A DNA stretch of 45,828 bases, from positions 706,972 to 752,799 of the forward strand of contig BLXT01001780.1 of assembly GCA_019648995.1 (NCBI GenBank). Direction: 5' to 3'. The notes below the pieces were generated by a model. The model was not told the origin of the DNA. It did not search any database and saw only the letters and a list, made by a program, of their open reading frames with translations. This document shows positions 23,701 to 31,803 of this stretch, one piece after another; the stretch's first letter is position 1; every line of letters begins with the position of its first letter. The translations under genes and the position numbers were made by a program. This DNA is from Plakobranchus ocellatus. Its lineage: Eukaryota; Mollusca; Gastropoda; Plakobranchidae.

Positions 23701-26700
23701 TCAAGTGTCCATTCGAAGGGTGCACACAGTCATTTACCACATCCAATATACGAAAAGTTCACATACGTACACACACAGGAGAAAGGCCATATATATGTGA
23801 TGTTGAGGGATGTGGACGAGCTTTTGCTTCAGCCACAAATTACAAAAACCATATAAGAATACATACAGGTATGTGTTAGTCTACTTTTGTGTGCCTGTGT
23901 TGATAATAAATTTTGAGGCAACCTGGAAGATAGTCCCTATTCACATTTGGGTAAAACCTTTTGTCTGTATTGACTTTTGAGGCAATCTGGAAGATAGTCC
24001 CTATTCACATTTGGGTGCAATAAACCATTTTGTCTGGTTTAGAGATCTGTACTTATTGACTTTTGAGGCAACCTGGAAAATAGTCCATATTCACATTTGG
24101 GTAAAACCTTTTGTCTGTATTGACTTTTGAGGCAATCTGGAAAATAGTCCCAATTCCCATATGGGTATGATTAAACATTTTGTCTGGTGTAGTGATCTGT
24201 ACTTCATTGACAATTCAAATTTTGTTCTAGGCTCTAGTCACCTCAGCAAATTGATTTTTTTTAAATTTTTTTTTGTCACCCACACTTTTTTCCTTTACTA
24301 TGAACTTATCATTTTATCAAGTCTTTATATATGCTGTTAAGTTGTGTTATATTGATACAGGTGGATATACTCTCTTAATTTGAAGAGAACATAACATAAA
24401 CAAAAAACGGGTAATACATTTTCTTGACTTCCAAGTCTTACATTTCTCTTGAAATTTTCCCATTCCAACCTTTGAATAATATGCTTTGACGTTTTTTTAC
24501 AGCTTTTTGGAAAATTTTTATGATATTGTTTATGAAAAAATTTTTTTTTTTAATTTTCACTGTATTAGGTGAAAAGCCGTACGTGTGTAGCATACGTGGT
24601 TGTGGCAAACGTTTCACAGAGTACAGCAGCCTGTACAAGCACAACGTTGTACATACGCACACAAAGCCGTACACATGCCATTGTGGCAAAACATACCGTC
24701 AGACGTCAACTCTAGCGATGCACAAACGCACGGCGCATGGAGAAGATAGTGGAATCCTTGTAGCTCCACAAGAAAACGGTAGTTGTTTTTTTTTTTTTTG
24801 GAATCTTTTGTTTTTCCATTCTTAGTTAATTGCACATACTCTTTTAATTTTCTTTTTGTTAAATAATATTTTGTTTATGGGTTGTTGTTTTTTTTTGTTC
24901 ATTCATAAAAAATGTCTTTTAGTTGTTGTTGCTAATTTTATTGGTGCCATTATTAAATTTATTAAAATTCTTTTTCCTTGTTTTGTGAAACTTTATCACC
25001 TTTATTTCTGTTTTTTATTGCACTGTTTGAAGAGATTGTGAGAAATTTTCCCTTTCTGGTATTAGCCTGTGATTTAGCCAAATGTAAAGTTTTGCTTGAA
25101 AAAGGTGTAAATTTTATTTTATGAATATTACGTAATAAACAGAGGGGTTTTAATGGGTCAGAAATGTGGAAATCTCAAGAAAATTAATTGTTGGAAAGAT
25201 CCTGCAGATTTGAATGTCTCAGATACTATTTGTTGTGGGCTCTTTCTTTTTATCTTTGTACTGATTTGATGTATGACGTGTGTTGCAGAATCCGGTGAAC
25301 CACCAGCGAAAAAGCGTCTGATAAAGACAGAAGCTTTGAGCCAAGATTCATCAGCGCATGGTCAAGGTCACCTGCTGGTCAACGCTAATGGTGGATCTCA
25401 GGTAACAGTCTAAGCTTTATTCTTGCAGTTTTCTGACAGGTTTCATTTTTTTGTATAGAGCCAGTTCACAACAAGGTGATCTCAGGCCAGGCTCGCAAGC
25501 CTCTAAATAGCAAGAAGAAGCAGCTTCAAGCTATTTTAGCCAGGAATAATCATTTTTCCCTAGAGCCACATTCTTAGTTTTTACAGAAAGTTCACAGTAG
25601 AATTCACTTAAGTCGAACTTGTATAAGTTGATCCTCTGTTAAATAGATCTTGTACTTCTGGGATATTTTGCTTAACATTGTATAGAATAAAGCAATGGAT
25701 AAGTAAATCGGTGGATTTTGTGTTCATCAGTGTTCTCCCCCCCCCCCCCCCCNNNNCCCCCCCCCCCCTTCAAAGAATTACAGACTAACAGTAGTCCACT
25801 GTATTAGTTTTTGTAGTCTCCTGTCAAAATCTTCCTCCAAGATTTTGCTTTGTATTAAACCATTTCTAAGTCTGTGTTATACTTGTACACATACAGGAAT
25901 AATTTTTCTACTAGATCTAGATTAATAAAGCAACTTAAAAGGAATTAAAATGCTTGACTTTTAACAGAGCACCTTCACTATCGTGGTTTTCCCTCACAGC
26001 ATTCTTTTCAATGTGATCCTTCTTTCTTCATCTGCCAAAATTTTTAAAGAAGATTTTCACATTTTGTGTTTTGAATTTTTTTTCAGCAGATGGTTCTGCT
26101 TACGCAAAGCATAAATCCCAGTACCTCAGTCACTTCAACAACAACGACAAGCATTAATGCTGGAGCTGGTATTGAGGAGACTAGCGACAACAGTCATCAT
26201 CATCACCACCATCATGAGCAGCAGCAGCAGCAACAGCAACAAATGGCGGGCATTGTCACGTTACAGGACAACCTCCAGGGTTTACAAAGCGTGCCTGGCC
26301 TGCAAGGCATCCCAGGTCTGCAGAATTTACAGGGTCTCACAGGCCTTGCCGTCACAGAGAATGGTCAGCAAGTTTTAGTCATCACTGACTCGGCGCAATT
26401 GGAAGCTTTACAGGTGAGGCCACATCAGTTAGCAAACTCCCACCTATAGACTGTGCTCAGCCTTGAGGTTTTGCAGATTAGGCTACTTCATTTAGCAAAC
26501 TCCTACCTATAGACTGTGCTCAGCTTGAGGCTTCACAGCTGAGGCCACATCAGTTAGCAAACTCCCACCTATAGACTGTGCTCAGCTTGAGGCTTCACAG
26601 CTGAGGCCACATCAGTTAGCAAACTCCTATTTATAGACTGTGCTCAGCTTGAGGCTTCACAGCTGAGGCCACATCAGTTAGCAAACTCCCACCTATAGAC

Positions 26701-27786
26701 TGTACTCAGCTTGAGGCTTCACAGGTGAGGCCAGTTCAGTTAGCAAACTCCCACCTATAGACTGTGCTCAGCTTGAGGCTTCACAGCTGAGGCCACATCA
26801 GTTAGCAAACTACCACCTATAGACTGTGCTCAGCTTGAGGCTTCACAGGTGAGGCCAGTTCAGTTAGCAAACTCCTACATTGACTGTGCTCAACTTTAGG
26901 CTTTGCAGTTTAGGCACAACCGTCTTAGACAAGATGATAAGTATCTCATGTTGCTCTACCTCAGCCCAATGAAGTGCAGTATCATCCAAAAATGTACATA
27001 GCTTTACTTCTTTGCGTTTTACGAAAATTGCCGAAGTGGGGTGCAGGGCGTTGTTGCCAGTGGCACTTTGCTAAACTCACATTTATAACTGAGGGCAGTT
27101 CACATCTAGCTTTATGCTAGTCAGAGAAGCTTTGGCTTAGACCTTAAAGGTTTGCTCTTGTTGATGAAATTGAAAGAAATCAATCTCTTACTCTTTGTAG
27201 ACTTTTCATCACTTTCAACAGTCTTGTGAAATATATTGTCTGCTTAATTTTTCCTTTTTTTTAAATAGAATTTTTTCTATGATTTGACTGCACATTGTGA
27301 AAAAATAGGTTTGATTGTAATCATACAATGAACTTGTGTGTCTCAGATATACTCCTAATCAATTGGATATCAGAAAAACACTTTTGAGTAAGCTTGTGCT
27401 TATTTATGACCCAAATTTTTTTTTATAGCAGGTATTATTCTGTGTGCAATTTTCAACATTAAAAATAGATTTAAAAAAGGGGCAAACTTTTGTATGAGTG
27501 AGACCTCTAACGTATGACATATTTGATTCAATGACAAGGCATGCATTTGTGATAAAATTTTATCTTGTTTCAGCAACTCACTCAACACCTGGAGATCCTT
27601 GCTCAGACAGCTGAAGGATCGGCCCAAATGATGGGGGTGCAGATAACGGCTGCAAATAATAGCAGTGCAGAAAGCCAGGCCAGGGACCCAGGGCTTGCTG
27701 CCGATGGGTCAGAGTATGGCGAAGCAGAGGAACACAAGCCTGAAATGACAGTCGAGTCACCTGTTGTTATTTCATTGTCTCACTAG
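12321..27786 (+). CDS. ZNF143: ZNF143/ZNF76 (Staf) zinc-finger transcription factor, whole coding region (13 exons)
   Basis: Exons: 12321-12419, 15753-16052, 18268-18423, 19934-20093, 20683-20784, 21119-21255, 21665-21781, 22155-22362, 23689-23868, 24569-24778, 25289-25401, 26087-26413, 27574-27786. They sum to 2322 nt (773 aa plus stop) and every junction keeps phase. The start is fixed by an in-frame TGA at 12306-12308. Four Staf-type repeats (residues about 134-145, 219-232, 255-266, 280-291) precede seven C2H2 fingers (341-543). The fingers match human ZNF143/ZNF76 closely ([50 protein letters not shown]). A basic KKRLIK patch and a His7/Gln8 stretch follow. In the family this nuclear factor binds the SBS motif at snRNA, tRNA-Sec and many mRNA promoters, and its activation repeats serve RNA polymerase II promoters. 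Introns 4-7, 10 and 11 show little beyond AT-rich sequence and, in intron 11, a poly-C gap. Family assignment is very secure; the ZNF143/ZNF76 split may be vertebrate-specific. Confidence 0.96.
14447..14670. repeat. Three-copy 74-76 bp tandem repeat
   Basis: Units start at 14447, 14521 and 14597 with GTGTTTGTGCCGATTTAGA and end near TGTGATA. They differ by a few substitutions and a small indel. The array lies inside the TIR-flanked element and just before the N gap, suggesting the gap hides more repetitive sequence. Confidence 0.92.
14806..15222. other. Assembly gap (417 N)
   Basis: A run of N. Both flanks carry the motif GTTC(C/T)GCATTTTTGC(C/A)CTTGATGT, so the gap probably spans a tandem repeat of that roughly 20-bp unit that could not be assembled. 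ORFs crossing it are meaningless. Confidence 0.98.
15753..16052 (+). CDS. ZNF143: ZNF143-like coding exon 2 (acidic region)
   Basis: Acceptor TTTTTCCATCAAG, donor GTGAGT at 16053; 100 codons, phase 0 at both ends. Encodes residues 34-133, with acidic runs ([23 protein letters not shown]) and a five-His stretch. Acidic composition fits a transactivation segment. There is little sequence identity to vertebrate ZNF143 here, so the assignment rests on phase, position and splice sites. Confidence 0.85.
17727..17767. repeat. (CT)n microsatellite
   Basis: About 41 nt of CT repeat inside a wider pyrimidine-rich stretch (from about 17640) in intron 2. Confidence 0.95.
17893..17997 (+). pseudogene. 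Orphan coding-like fragment, charged coiled-coil-like
   Basis: An open frame reads [20 protein letters not shown], continues [14 protein letters not shown] and ends at TGA (17995-17997). It is rich in Lys/Glu/Ala/Leu, as in a helix or coiled coil, and GC-richer than the surrounding intron. TCATCAG just before it could act as an acceptor, but its phase does not fit exon 2. It may be an exon fragment from another gene or a terminal exon of a rare isoform. I cannot name a parent family. Confidence 0.25.
18268..18423 (+). CDS. ZNF143: ZNF143-like coding exon 3 (Staf repeat 1)
   Basis: Acceptor TCTGCTTCAG, donor GTAAGC; 52 codons, phase 0/0. The exon opens directly with [12 protein letters not shown], the first Staf-type repeat (hydrophobic-x-L-E-D-G). 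A 19-nt poly-G run and a 3-N gap lie 27 nt past the donor, so intron 3 is not fully assembled. Confidence 0.92.
18451..18472. other. Poly-G run with 3-N gap
   Basis: Nineteen G then NNN. Sequencing or assembly evidently failed in the homopolymer, so the true length is unknown. Confidence 0.97.
18494..19467. mobile_element. piggyBac-like non-autonomous element (TTAA target duplication)
   Basis: The ends CCCTTTCCAACCT (18494-18506) and AGGTTGGAAAGGG (19455-19467) are perfect 13-bp inverted repeats starting CCC and ending GGG. TTAA flanks both (18490-18493, 19468-19471), the target signature of piggyBac-type transposition (Kolobok also uses TTAA). The last about 110 bp repeat CATTAGG(T/C)TGG motifs, possible transposase-binding subterminal repeats. 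The 974-bp interior has no transposase ORF and includes a GATCTAGG palindromic patch near 18970-19010. It lies in intron 3. Confidence 0.85.
19934..20093 (+). CDS. ZNF143: ZNF143-like coding exon 4 (Staf repeat 2)
   Basis: Acceptor GTTGTTTCAG, donor GTAATA; 160 nt, ends in phase 1. Carries [14 protein letters not shown], the second activation repeat. The preceding segment [13 protein letters not shown] is not a recognised domain. Confidence 0.93.
20683..20784 (+). CDS. ZNF143: ZNF143-like coding exon 5 (Staf repeat 3)
   Basis: Acceptor TTATTTTATAG, donor GTAAGT; 102 nt, phase 1 in and out. Contains [16 protein letters not shown], very close to the human ZNF143 pattern GQVIQLEDGSAAYVQ. Confidence 0.94.
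21119..21255 (+). CDS. ZNF143: ZNF143-like coding exon 6 (Staf repeat 4)
   Basis: Acceptor TTTTACAG followed at once by CAG, a NAGNAG tandem acceptor; donor GTAAGT. 137 nt, ends in phase 0. Encodes [17 protein letters not shown], matching human ALQAVQLEDGTTAYIHH. Use of the second AG (exon start 21122) would only remove one alanine. Confidence 0.94.
21665..21781 (+). CDS. ZNF143: ZNF143-like coding exon 7 (finger 1, first half)
   Basis: Acceptor CTTTTCACAG, donor GTATCA; 39 codons, phase 0/0. Encodes the run-up and [17 protein letters not shown] of zinc finger 1. Human has CEYDGCGKLYTTAHHLK. The intron splits finger 1 just before VHERSH. Confidence 0.97.
22155..22362 (+). CDS. ZNF143: ZNF143-like coding exon 8 (fingers 1-3)
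   Basis: Acceptor TTCTCACCAAG, donor GTGTGT; 208 nt, ends in phase 1. Completes finger 1 (VHERSH), then encodes finger 2 ([19 protein letters not shown]) and finger 3. Finger 3 has six residues between its cysteines (C401, C408) where human ZNF143 has four (CSEDNC). The TGEKP-type linkers are intact. Confidence 0.97.
22363..23688 (+). other. ZNF143-like intron 8
   Basis: AT-rich with many poly-A and poly-T tracts. No repeat array, transposon end or coding region recognised. Confidence 0.7.
23689..23868 (+). CDS. ZNF143: ZNF143-like coding exon 9 (fingers 4-5)
   Basis: Acceptor TTGTCTTGCAG, donor GTATGT; 180 nt, phase 1/1. Finger 4 [17 protein letters not shown] and finger 5 [18 protein letters not shown] are nearly identical to vertebrate Staf. 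Both flanking introns interrupt TG-E linkers at the same phase, a symmetric finger-pair exon. Confidence 0.97.
23911..24212. repeat. Two-level tandem repeat in intron 9
   Basis: TTTTGAGGCAA(C/T)CTGGAA starts at 23911, 23975, 24061 and 24125. Spacing alternates 64 and 86 bp, so the array is two copies of a roughly 150-bp unit, each made of a short and a long subunit that share their first 55-60 bp. The higher-order unit duplicated after the subunits diverged. Confidence 0.92.
24569..24778 (+). CDS. ZNF143: ZNF143-like coding exon 10 (fingers 6-7)
   Basis: Acceptor TTCACTGTATTAG, donor GTAGTT; 210 nt, phase 1/1. Finger 6 is [19 protein letters not shown]. Finger 7 reads [20 protein letters not shown]: only one residue separates C523 and C525, where human ZNF143 (CNHC) and ZNF76 (CSTC) have two. 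Confidence 0.96.
25289..25401 (+). CDS. ZNF143: ZNF143-like coding exon 11 (basic patch)
   Basis: Acceptor GTGTGTTGCAG, donor GTAACA; 113 nt, ends in phase 0. Encodes [20 protein letters not shown]. The PPxKKR-type basic patch sits where human ZNF76 has PPPKRPRI and may be a nuclear-localisation signal. Confidence 0.9.
25741..25768. other. Poly-C run with 4-N gap
   Basis: C-homopolymer interrupted by NNNN at 25753-25756 in intron 11, similar to the poly-G gap in intron 3. Confidence 0.95.
26087..26413 (+). CDS. ZNF143: ZNF143-like coding exon 12 (His/Gln-rich region)
   Basis: Acceptor TTTTTTTCAG followed by CAG, a second NAGNAG site (exon start 26087 or 26090); donor GTGAGG. 109 codons, phase 0/0. 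Ser/Thr-rich start, seven His (residues 631-637), eight Gln (639-646), then leucine/glycine-rich [14 protein letters not shown] and [16 protein letters not shown]. The last 12 nt and the donor form the first unit of an approximately 62-bp tandem array in the following intron. Confidence 0.92.
26402..26920. repeat. About 62-bp tandem array spanning the exon 12 donor
   Basis: Roughly eight units of the type CTTCACAG(G/C)TGAGGCC...GTTAGCAAACTCC...TATAGACTGTGCTCAGC. The first unit is the exon 12 end plus donor (GCTTTACAG then GTGAGGCC). At least two later units keep CACAGGTGAGG, a full donor consensus, while others carry CACAGCTGAGG. The array therefore seems to have grown from duplication of the exon-intron junction. 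Confidence 0.92.
27574..27786 (+). CDS. ZNF143: ZNF143-like coding exon 13 (C-terminus and stop)
   Basis: Acceptor ATCTTGTTTCAG; 70 codons then TAG (27784-27786). Encodes [20 protein letters not shown] and ends VVISLSH. It is weakly conserved and assigned by phase and by being the first in-phase stop-bearing exon after exon 12. Confidence 0.88.
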   Translation, partial: QLTQHLEILAQTAEGSAQMMGVQITAANNSSAESQARDPGLAADGSEYGEAEEHKPEMTVESPVVISLSH

Positions 27787-28302
27787 CCGAGGGTGAAAGG
27801 AAAGTGCAACTGCAAGAGGAAAATGTGTAGTTGGGATCCAAAGAATTCTTCATGTGAACGATAGAAGTCGGAGTGAAAAGAAGTCCTTGGGATAGTCATG
27901 CTGATATTTTGTAAGCCAAGGAACAAAAAGGCTGGAGTGCTTTTTTTTTTCCGCCTTTTTGACTTTGAGCCAACATTTCCTTTCTGAAAGTGTTTTTGTA
28001 AGCTTTCAACAAAAGCCGGGGTTACCAAGCTATTCTGTCTTACTTTTTTTTTTTGGAAAACACACTGTCTTGCTTTTTTACCATTAATTCAATCCTTGAG
28101 ATTCCTTTTTACTGAGGTGTTGCATCAAGGTAGAAATGAGCAATTACCTGTTACTTTGAGTTATTAAACTTCCAGAAGAAGAGTCATACCATTTGCATCA
28201 TAAAATTATTTCTGGTATTATTTTGTGACTAAGCCACACTGTGTCCCCCTATGATACTGATGGTCAGTGGCCAATACTGTTGTTCAGACAGTTCAGGCTA
28301 AT

Positions 28303-28321
28303 NNNNNNNNNNNNNNNNNNN
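28303..28321. other. Assembly gap (19 N)
   Basis: Short run of N in the region after the ZNF143-like stop. The flanking sequence is not obviously repetitive. Confidence 0.97.
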
Positions 28322-29392
28322 GACTTTCAGCAAGCTTGTGTCTAGTTGTCCCCAGGATAAAGAGTGAGTTTACCTTCAATTACACAAATTATTGTGGGCT
28401 GAACTTCATAGAACTTTTTCAAGTGAAATCTGAGTGATAAACTATTATTAGCGGTAAGGTAGGGAAACACTTGTCCCATTCATTCAGAAATCCAAATGAT
28501 GCAAGAATCAGCTAATCCAGGTCGGACAGCCTGGATTACATAATCTGTCAGGCTCTACTCTTACAAGCTTCGGAGGGGTCAATTAGTTTTAATCTGAGAT
28601 CTAACAGTCATTGAGCTGTTTCTATTAAATTGATCTCAATTCTTATGCCGTTGGCATAATGAGGGAGTGAATTGATCCTGCTGATTTTTTTAACTCAAAA
28701 GAATGAAATTTTGAGGCTACTTGTGTTTGGTTTGAATGTCTTTTATTGTGTACATTTGAGTCCAGGTGAGAATGTATTTTCCTCTTCTATGTAATGCAAC
28801 AAATCAGTAGTAAATGTATGAGATAGAGATCATATCTTCCATTGTTTGATTGACTGTTGAATTATTTATTTGTGGATATCAGCTAGACTTAATGTGAGGA
28901 ACATTTCCCATGAAATGTGAAGTAGATTTGTACTAGCATAACTGCATCAGGGAAAAGTCAGTTAGAATGAATGGTTTGATAAGATAGTATGGTATGAAGA
29001 CATGGTGATGATGAACTTTTTACATGGTCTTAGTCAGCTTGGATCAGAAAGAGGAAAAGAGATGGTTGAATTACAATATGAAAAAAAAATGTTTCCTCAG
29101 AACTGTTTCTCTGAGTATGATTTCATGTTCATAATTGTCACTGAATACACAACCGCTTTTGTTCATTGCTGGCTCTGTGACTTTTCATTTTACTGTCATT
29201 TTGTTTGTGTTGTGCGTATAAAAGATTGAAATGCAAAATCTATAAGTGTAACATCCATTATGATTTATTTTTAATAAGGAAATCAAAATTTTGGTTTAAA
29301 TAATAATACAGTGCAGATTGATTTCAATGTTGCCGAGAAAAAAGATTATGTTGATTTATGCGTAATTTGGTGGACATTATAAACATGTAATA

Positions 29393-29687
29393 ATAAGAGT
29401 TATTTTGACCAAACATTAAAGAGAGGTATTTTTAATGGACAGCAATAACATACTGCACATTGTCTGTATAAGAGTTTTTGACCAAACATTAAAGAGAGGT
29501 ATTTTTAATGGACAGCAATAACATACTGCACATTGTCTGTATAAGAGTTATTTTGACCAAACATTAAAGAGAGGTATTTTTAATGGACAGCAATAACATA
29601 CTGCACATCTGTATAAGAGTTATTTTGACCAAACATTAAAGAGAGGTATTTTTAATGGACAGCAATAACATACTGCACATTATCTGT
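29393..29687. repeat. Four-copy 72-75 bp tandem repeat
   Basis: Units begin ATAAGAGTTATTTTGACC at 29393, 29468, 29541 and 29613. They are almost identical apart from small deletions, so the array is young. Each unit contains ATTAAA. It lies about 1.6 kb after the ZNF143-like stop, possibly in the 3' UTR. Confidence 0.95.
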
Positions 29688-31354
29688 GCCCATTCATAGA
29701 TCTATAGTATAAAGCATTATATTCTTCATGCATAGTAAAAGAACAAAGTCATTGAAGTTTTGGATAGCCTTACTGTAGTTGAAGCTTACTGCACTCCAAA
29801 CAAAAATCCATCTCTCTTAATCCTGCATCATGCCTCAAACCTCCATTTTTACATTGTGTGCAACTGTTGGTACTTCACTGGCAACAGGCAATCGCTTACA
29901 TTCAATTCTGTTAGAGTAAGATAGTTGTTTTGAGACCAGCAGTACACTTCTCATCCCTGATCCTCCAATGGAGCAAGACTAAGTCTAAGCTGGTCAATCC
30001 CACACCTGCTTCATTCCTTTGTTGTTCTCTCTCCAATGTACTAAATAAATTTTTTTTGTAAGAATAAGGAGCAACACAATTTATACACTGGCAGCTCAGA
30101 GCTCAACACCGAATTGTCCGCAGTGGAAATGGTAGCGCTGGATGAAGGGATTTGAAAATAAGCTATCGCTTTGAATTACATAGTAAGGCTTTCTGAGACT
30201 TTGAAGCAAAAGTGTTTTTTTTTAAATACAGTGCAAAGACTAAAGAGGGGAAAATCTGGAACGTACCCCCACTTATCAGAAAATTGAATTATAGAAAATG
30301 GAATGGTGTGGACTACGTACATTCTTAATCTTTGTGAAAAATTGTGGTTTAAACTTTCCAACTGACACTTTATATGTTGAGTCAAAGATCTATGTGAATG
30401 CTAAACCAAAAAAATGGTCTAAGCAAGATAAGCATCTAAAAAGTAACAATATTTTGATGTTAATTTATTTTAGTCATGAATCAGCTTTCACCCTATTAAA
30501 AGAAAAATTTGTAAGGAGCATTTTTAGAATAAGCTTTAAAATTTGCCTTTTTTTTTTGCAGCCTAAACCAATTTTTGCCACACATGTGTATTTAAAATTG
30601 AAAGTACTAAATCAAAGCAAAATCTGAAACAAGTTCCTCCTCAAACAGTGAAAAAGTTCTAAATACAAAAAAAACAGAGAATCAGATATGTCAAAAAATG
30701 TCTGTTCAGGCTTGCAGTCATGGTTTTTGTGTAAATCATCACACAAAGATATATTAAATATGTTTATACATATAGTAATTAGTATACTGTACAGCAATTT
30801 TCAGTCCCTCTCAAACCAGAAGTGGCTGGCGAGACATACCCTGGAGTCTTGCAGTGGTCTTTGATCAATAGTTTTGGCACCAATGTCCATCTGATGGAGG
30901 CCAGAAAGCATGAGATCATCATGCTCTGAATAATGAACAGAACATCTATAAGAAAGAAGCAGAACACCACTTACATTGGATAATAATATAATTTATTCCA
31001 TTTTAAATTGAAAGCAGTCGAGCACAGCACTCTTAGGGACACAAGAAAATAAACGATCATTAGAATACAAGGGAGTGGTGGATACTAAATTGTGAAAATC
31101 AGCAGATAAATAATAAAATATGTCTTTAGAAAAATTGTGTTTCAAATTGCTACACTGATTGTTGTTCATACCTTATGAAGTATAAAATCACGTTAATATC
31201 AGAAATATATATTTATGATGTGGAGGTGCTTTTTTTTCATCAAAATAAAAATATGTGTGCTTGAAAATGGCCAGAAGCGAGCAGACTGAAAAAGTGAGAA
31301 CAAGAAAGATGAACTGAAAATGAAATAATCACCAACTGACATGATTTTGTTTAT

Positions 31355-31803
31355 AAGCTGACTCATACTTACAACCTTGGCTTCAAATGGGATGGACAGT
31401 TTTCATTTTCCTTATCTCTCCATATAAACTACTTGAAATTAATAACTTCCAGCTTTACATTAAAAGCTGACCCGTGCTTAGAACCTTAACTTCAAATGGG
31501 ATGGACAGTTTTCATTTTCCTTATCCCTCCATATGAACCACTTATTTGAAATCAATAACTTTCAGCTTTACATTTAAAGCTGGCTCATGCTTAGAACCTT
31601 GACTTCAAATGGGATGAACAGTTTCCATTTTCCTTATCTCTTCACATAAACTACTTATTTGAAATTAATAACTTCCAGCTTTACATTAAAAGCTGATCTG
31701 TGCTTAGAACCTTAACTTCAAATGGGATGGACAGTTTTCATTTTCCTTTTCTCTCCACATAAACTACTTACTTAAAATCAATAACTTCCAGCTTTACATT
31801 TTA
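31355..31803. repeat. Four-copy 109-113 bp tandem repeat
   Basis: Units start at AGCTGA(C/T) positions about 31356, 31465, 31578 and 31691. Each holds CTTCAAATGGGATG(G/A)ACAG and ends AACTTCCAGCTTTACAT. Units differ at several sites, so the array is older than the one at 29.4 kb. Confidence 0.93.

Larger units (their letters stand above)
27787..30060 (+). other. ZNF143-like 3' UTR and downstream region
   Basis: Follows the TAG stop. Contains a 19-N gap (28303-28321) and a four-copy array (29393-29687). Candidate polyadenylation signals are ATTAAA at 28163-28168, ATTAAA in each array unit and AATAAA at 30044-30049. The true cleavage site cannot be chosen from sequence alone. Confidence 0.45.

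Noticed and set aside
26157..26378. Alternative frame over the His/Gln exon
   Set aside because: It is a shadow of exon 12, whose frame is fixed by phase with exons 11 and 13.
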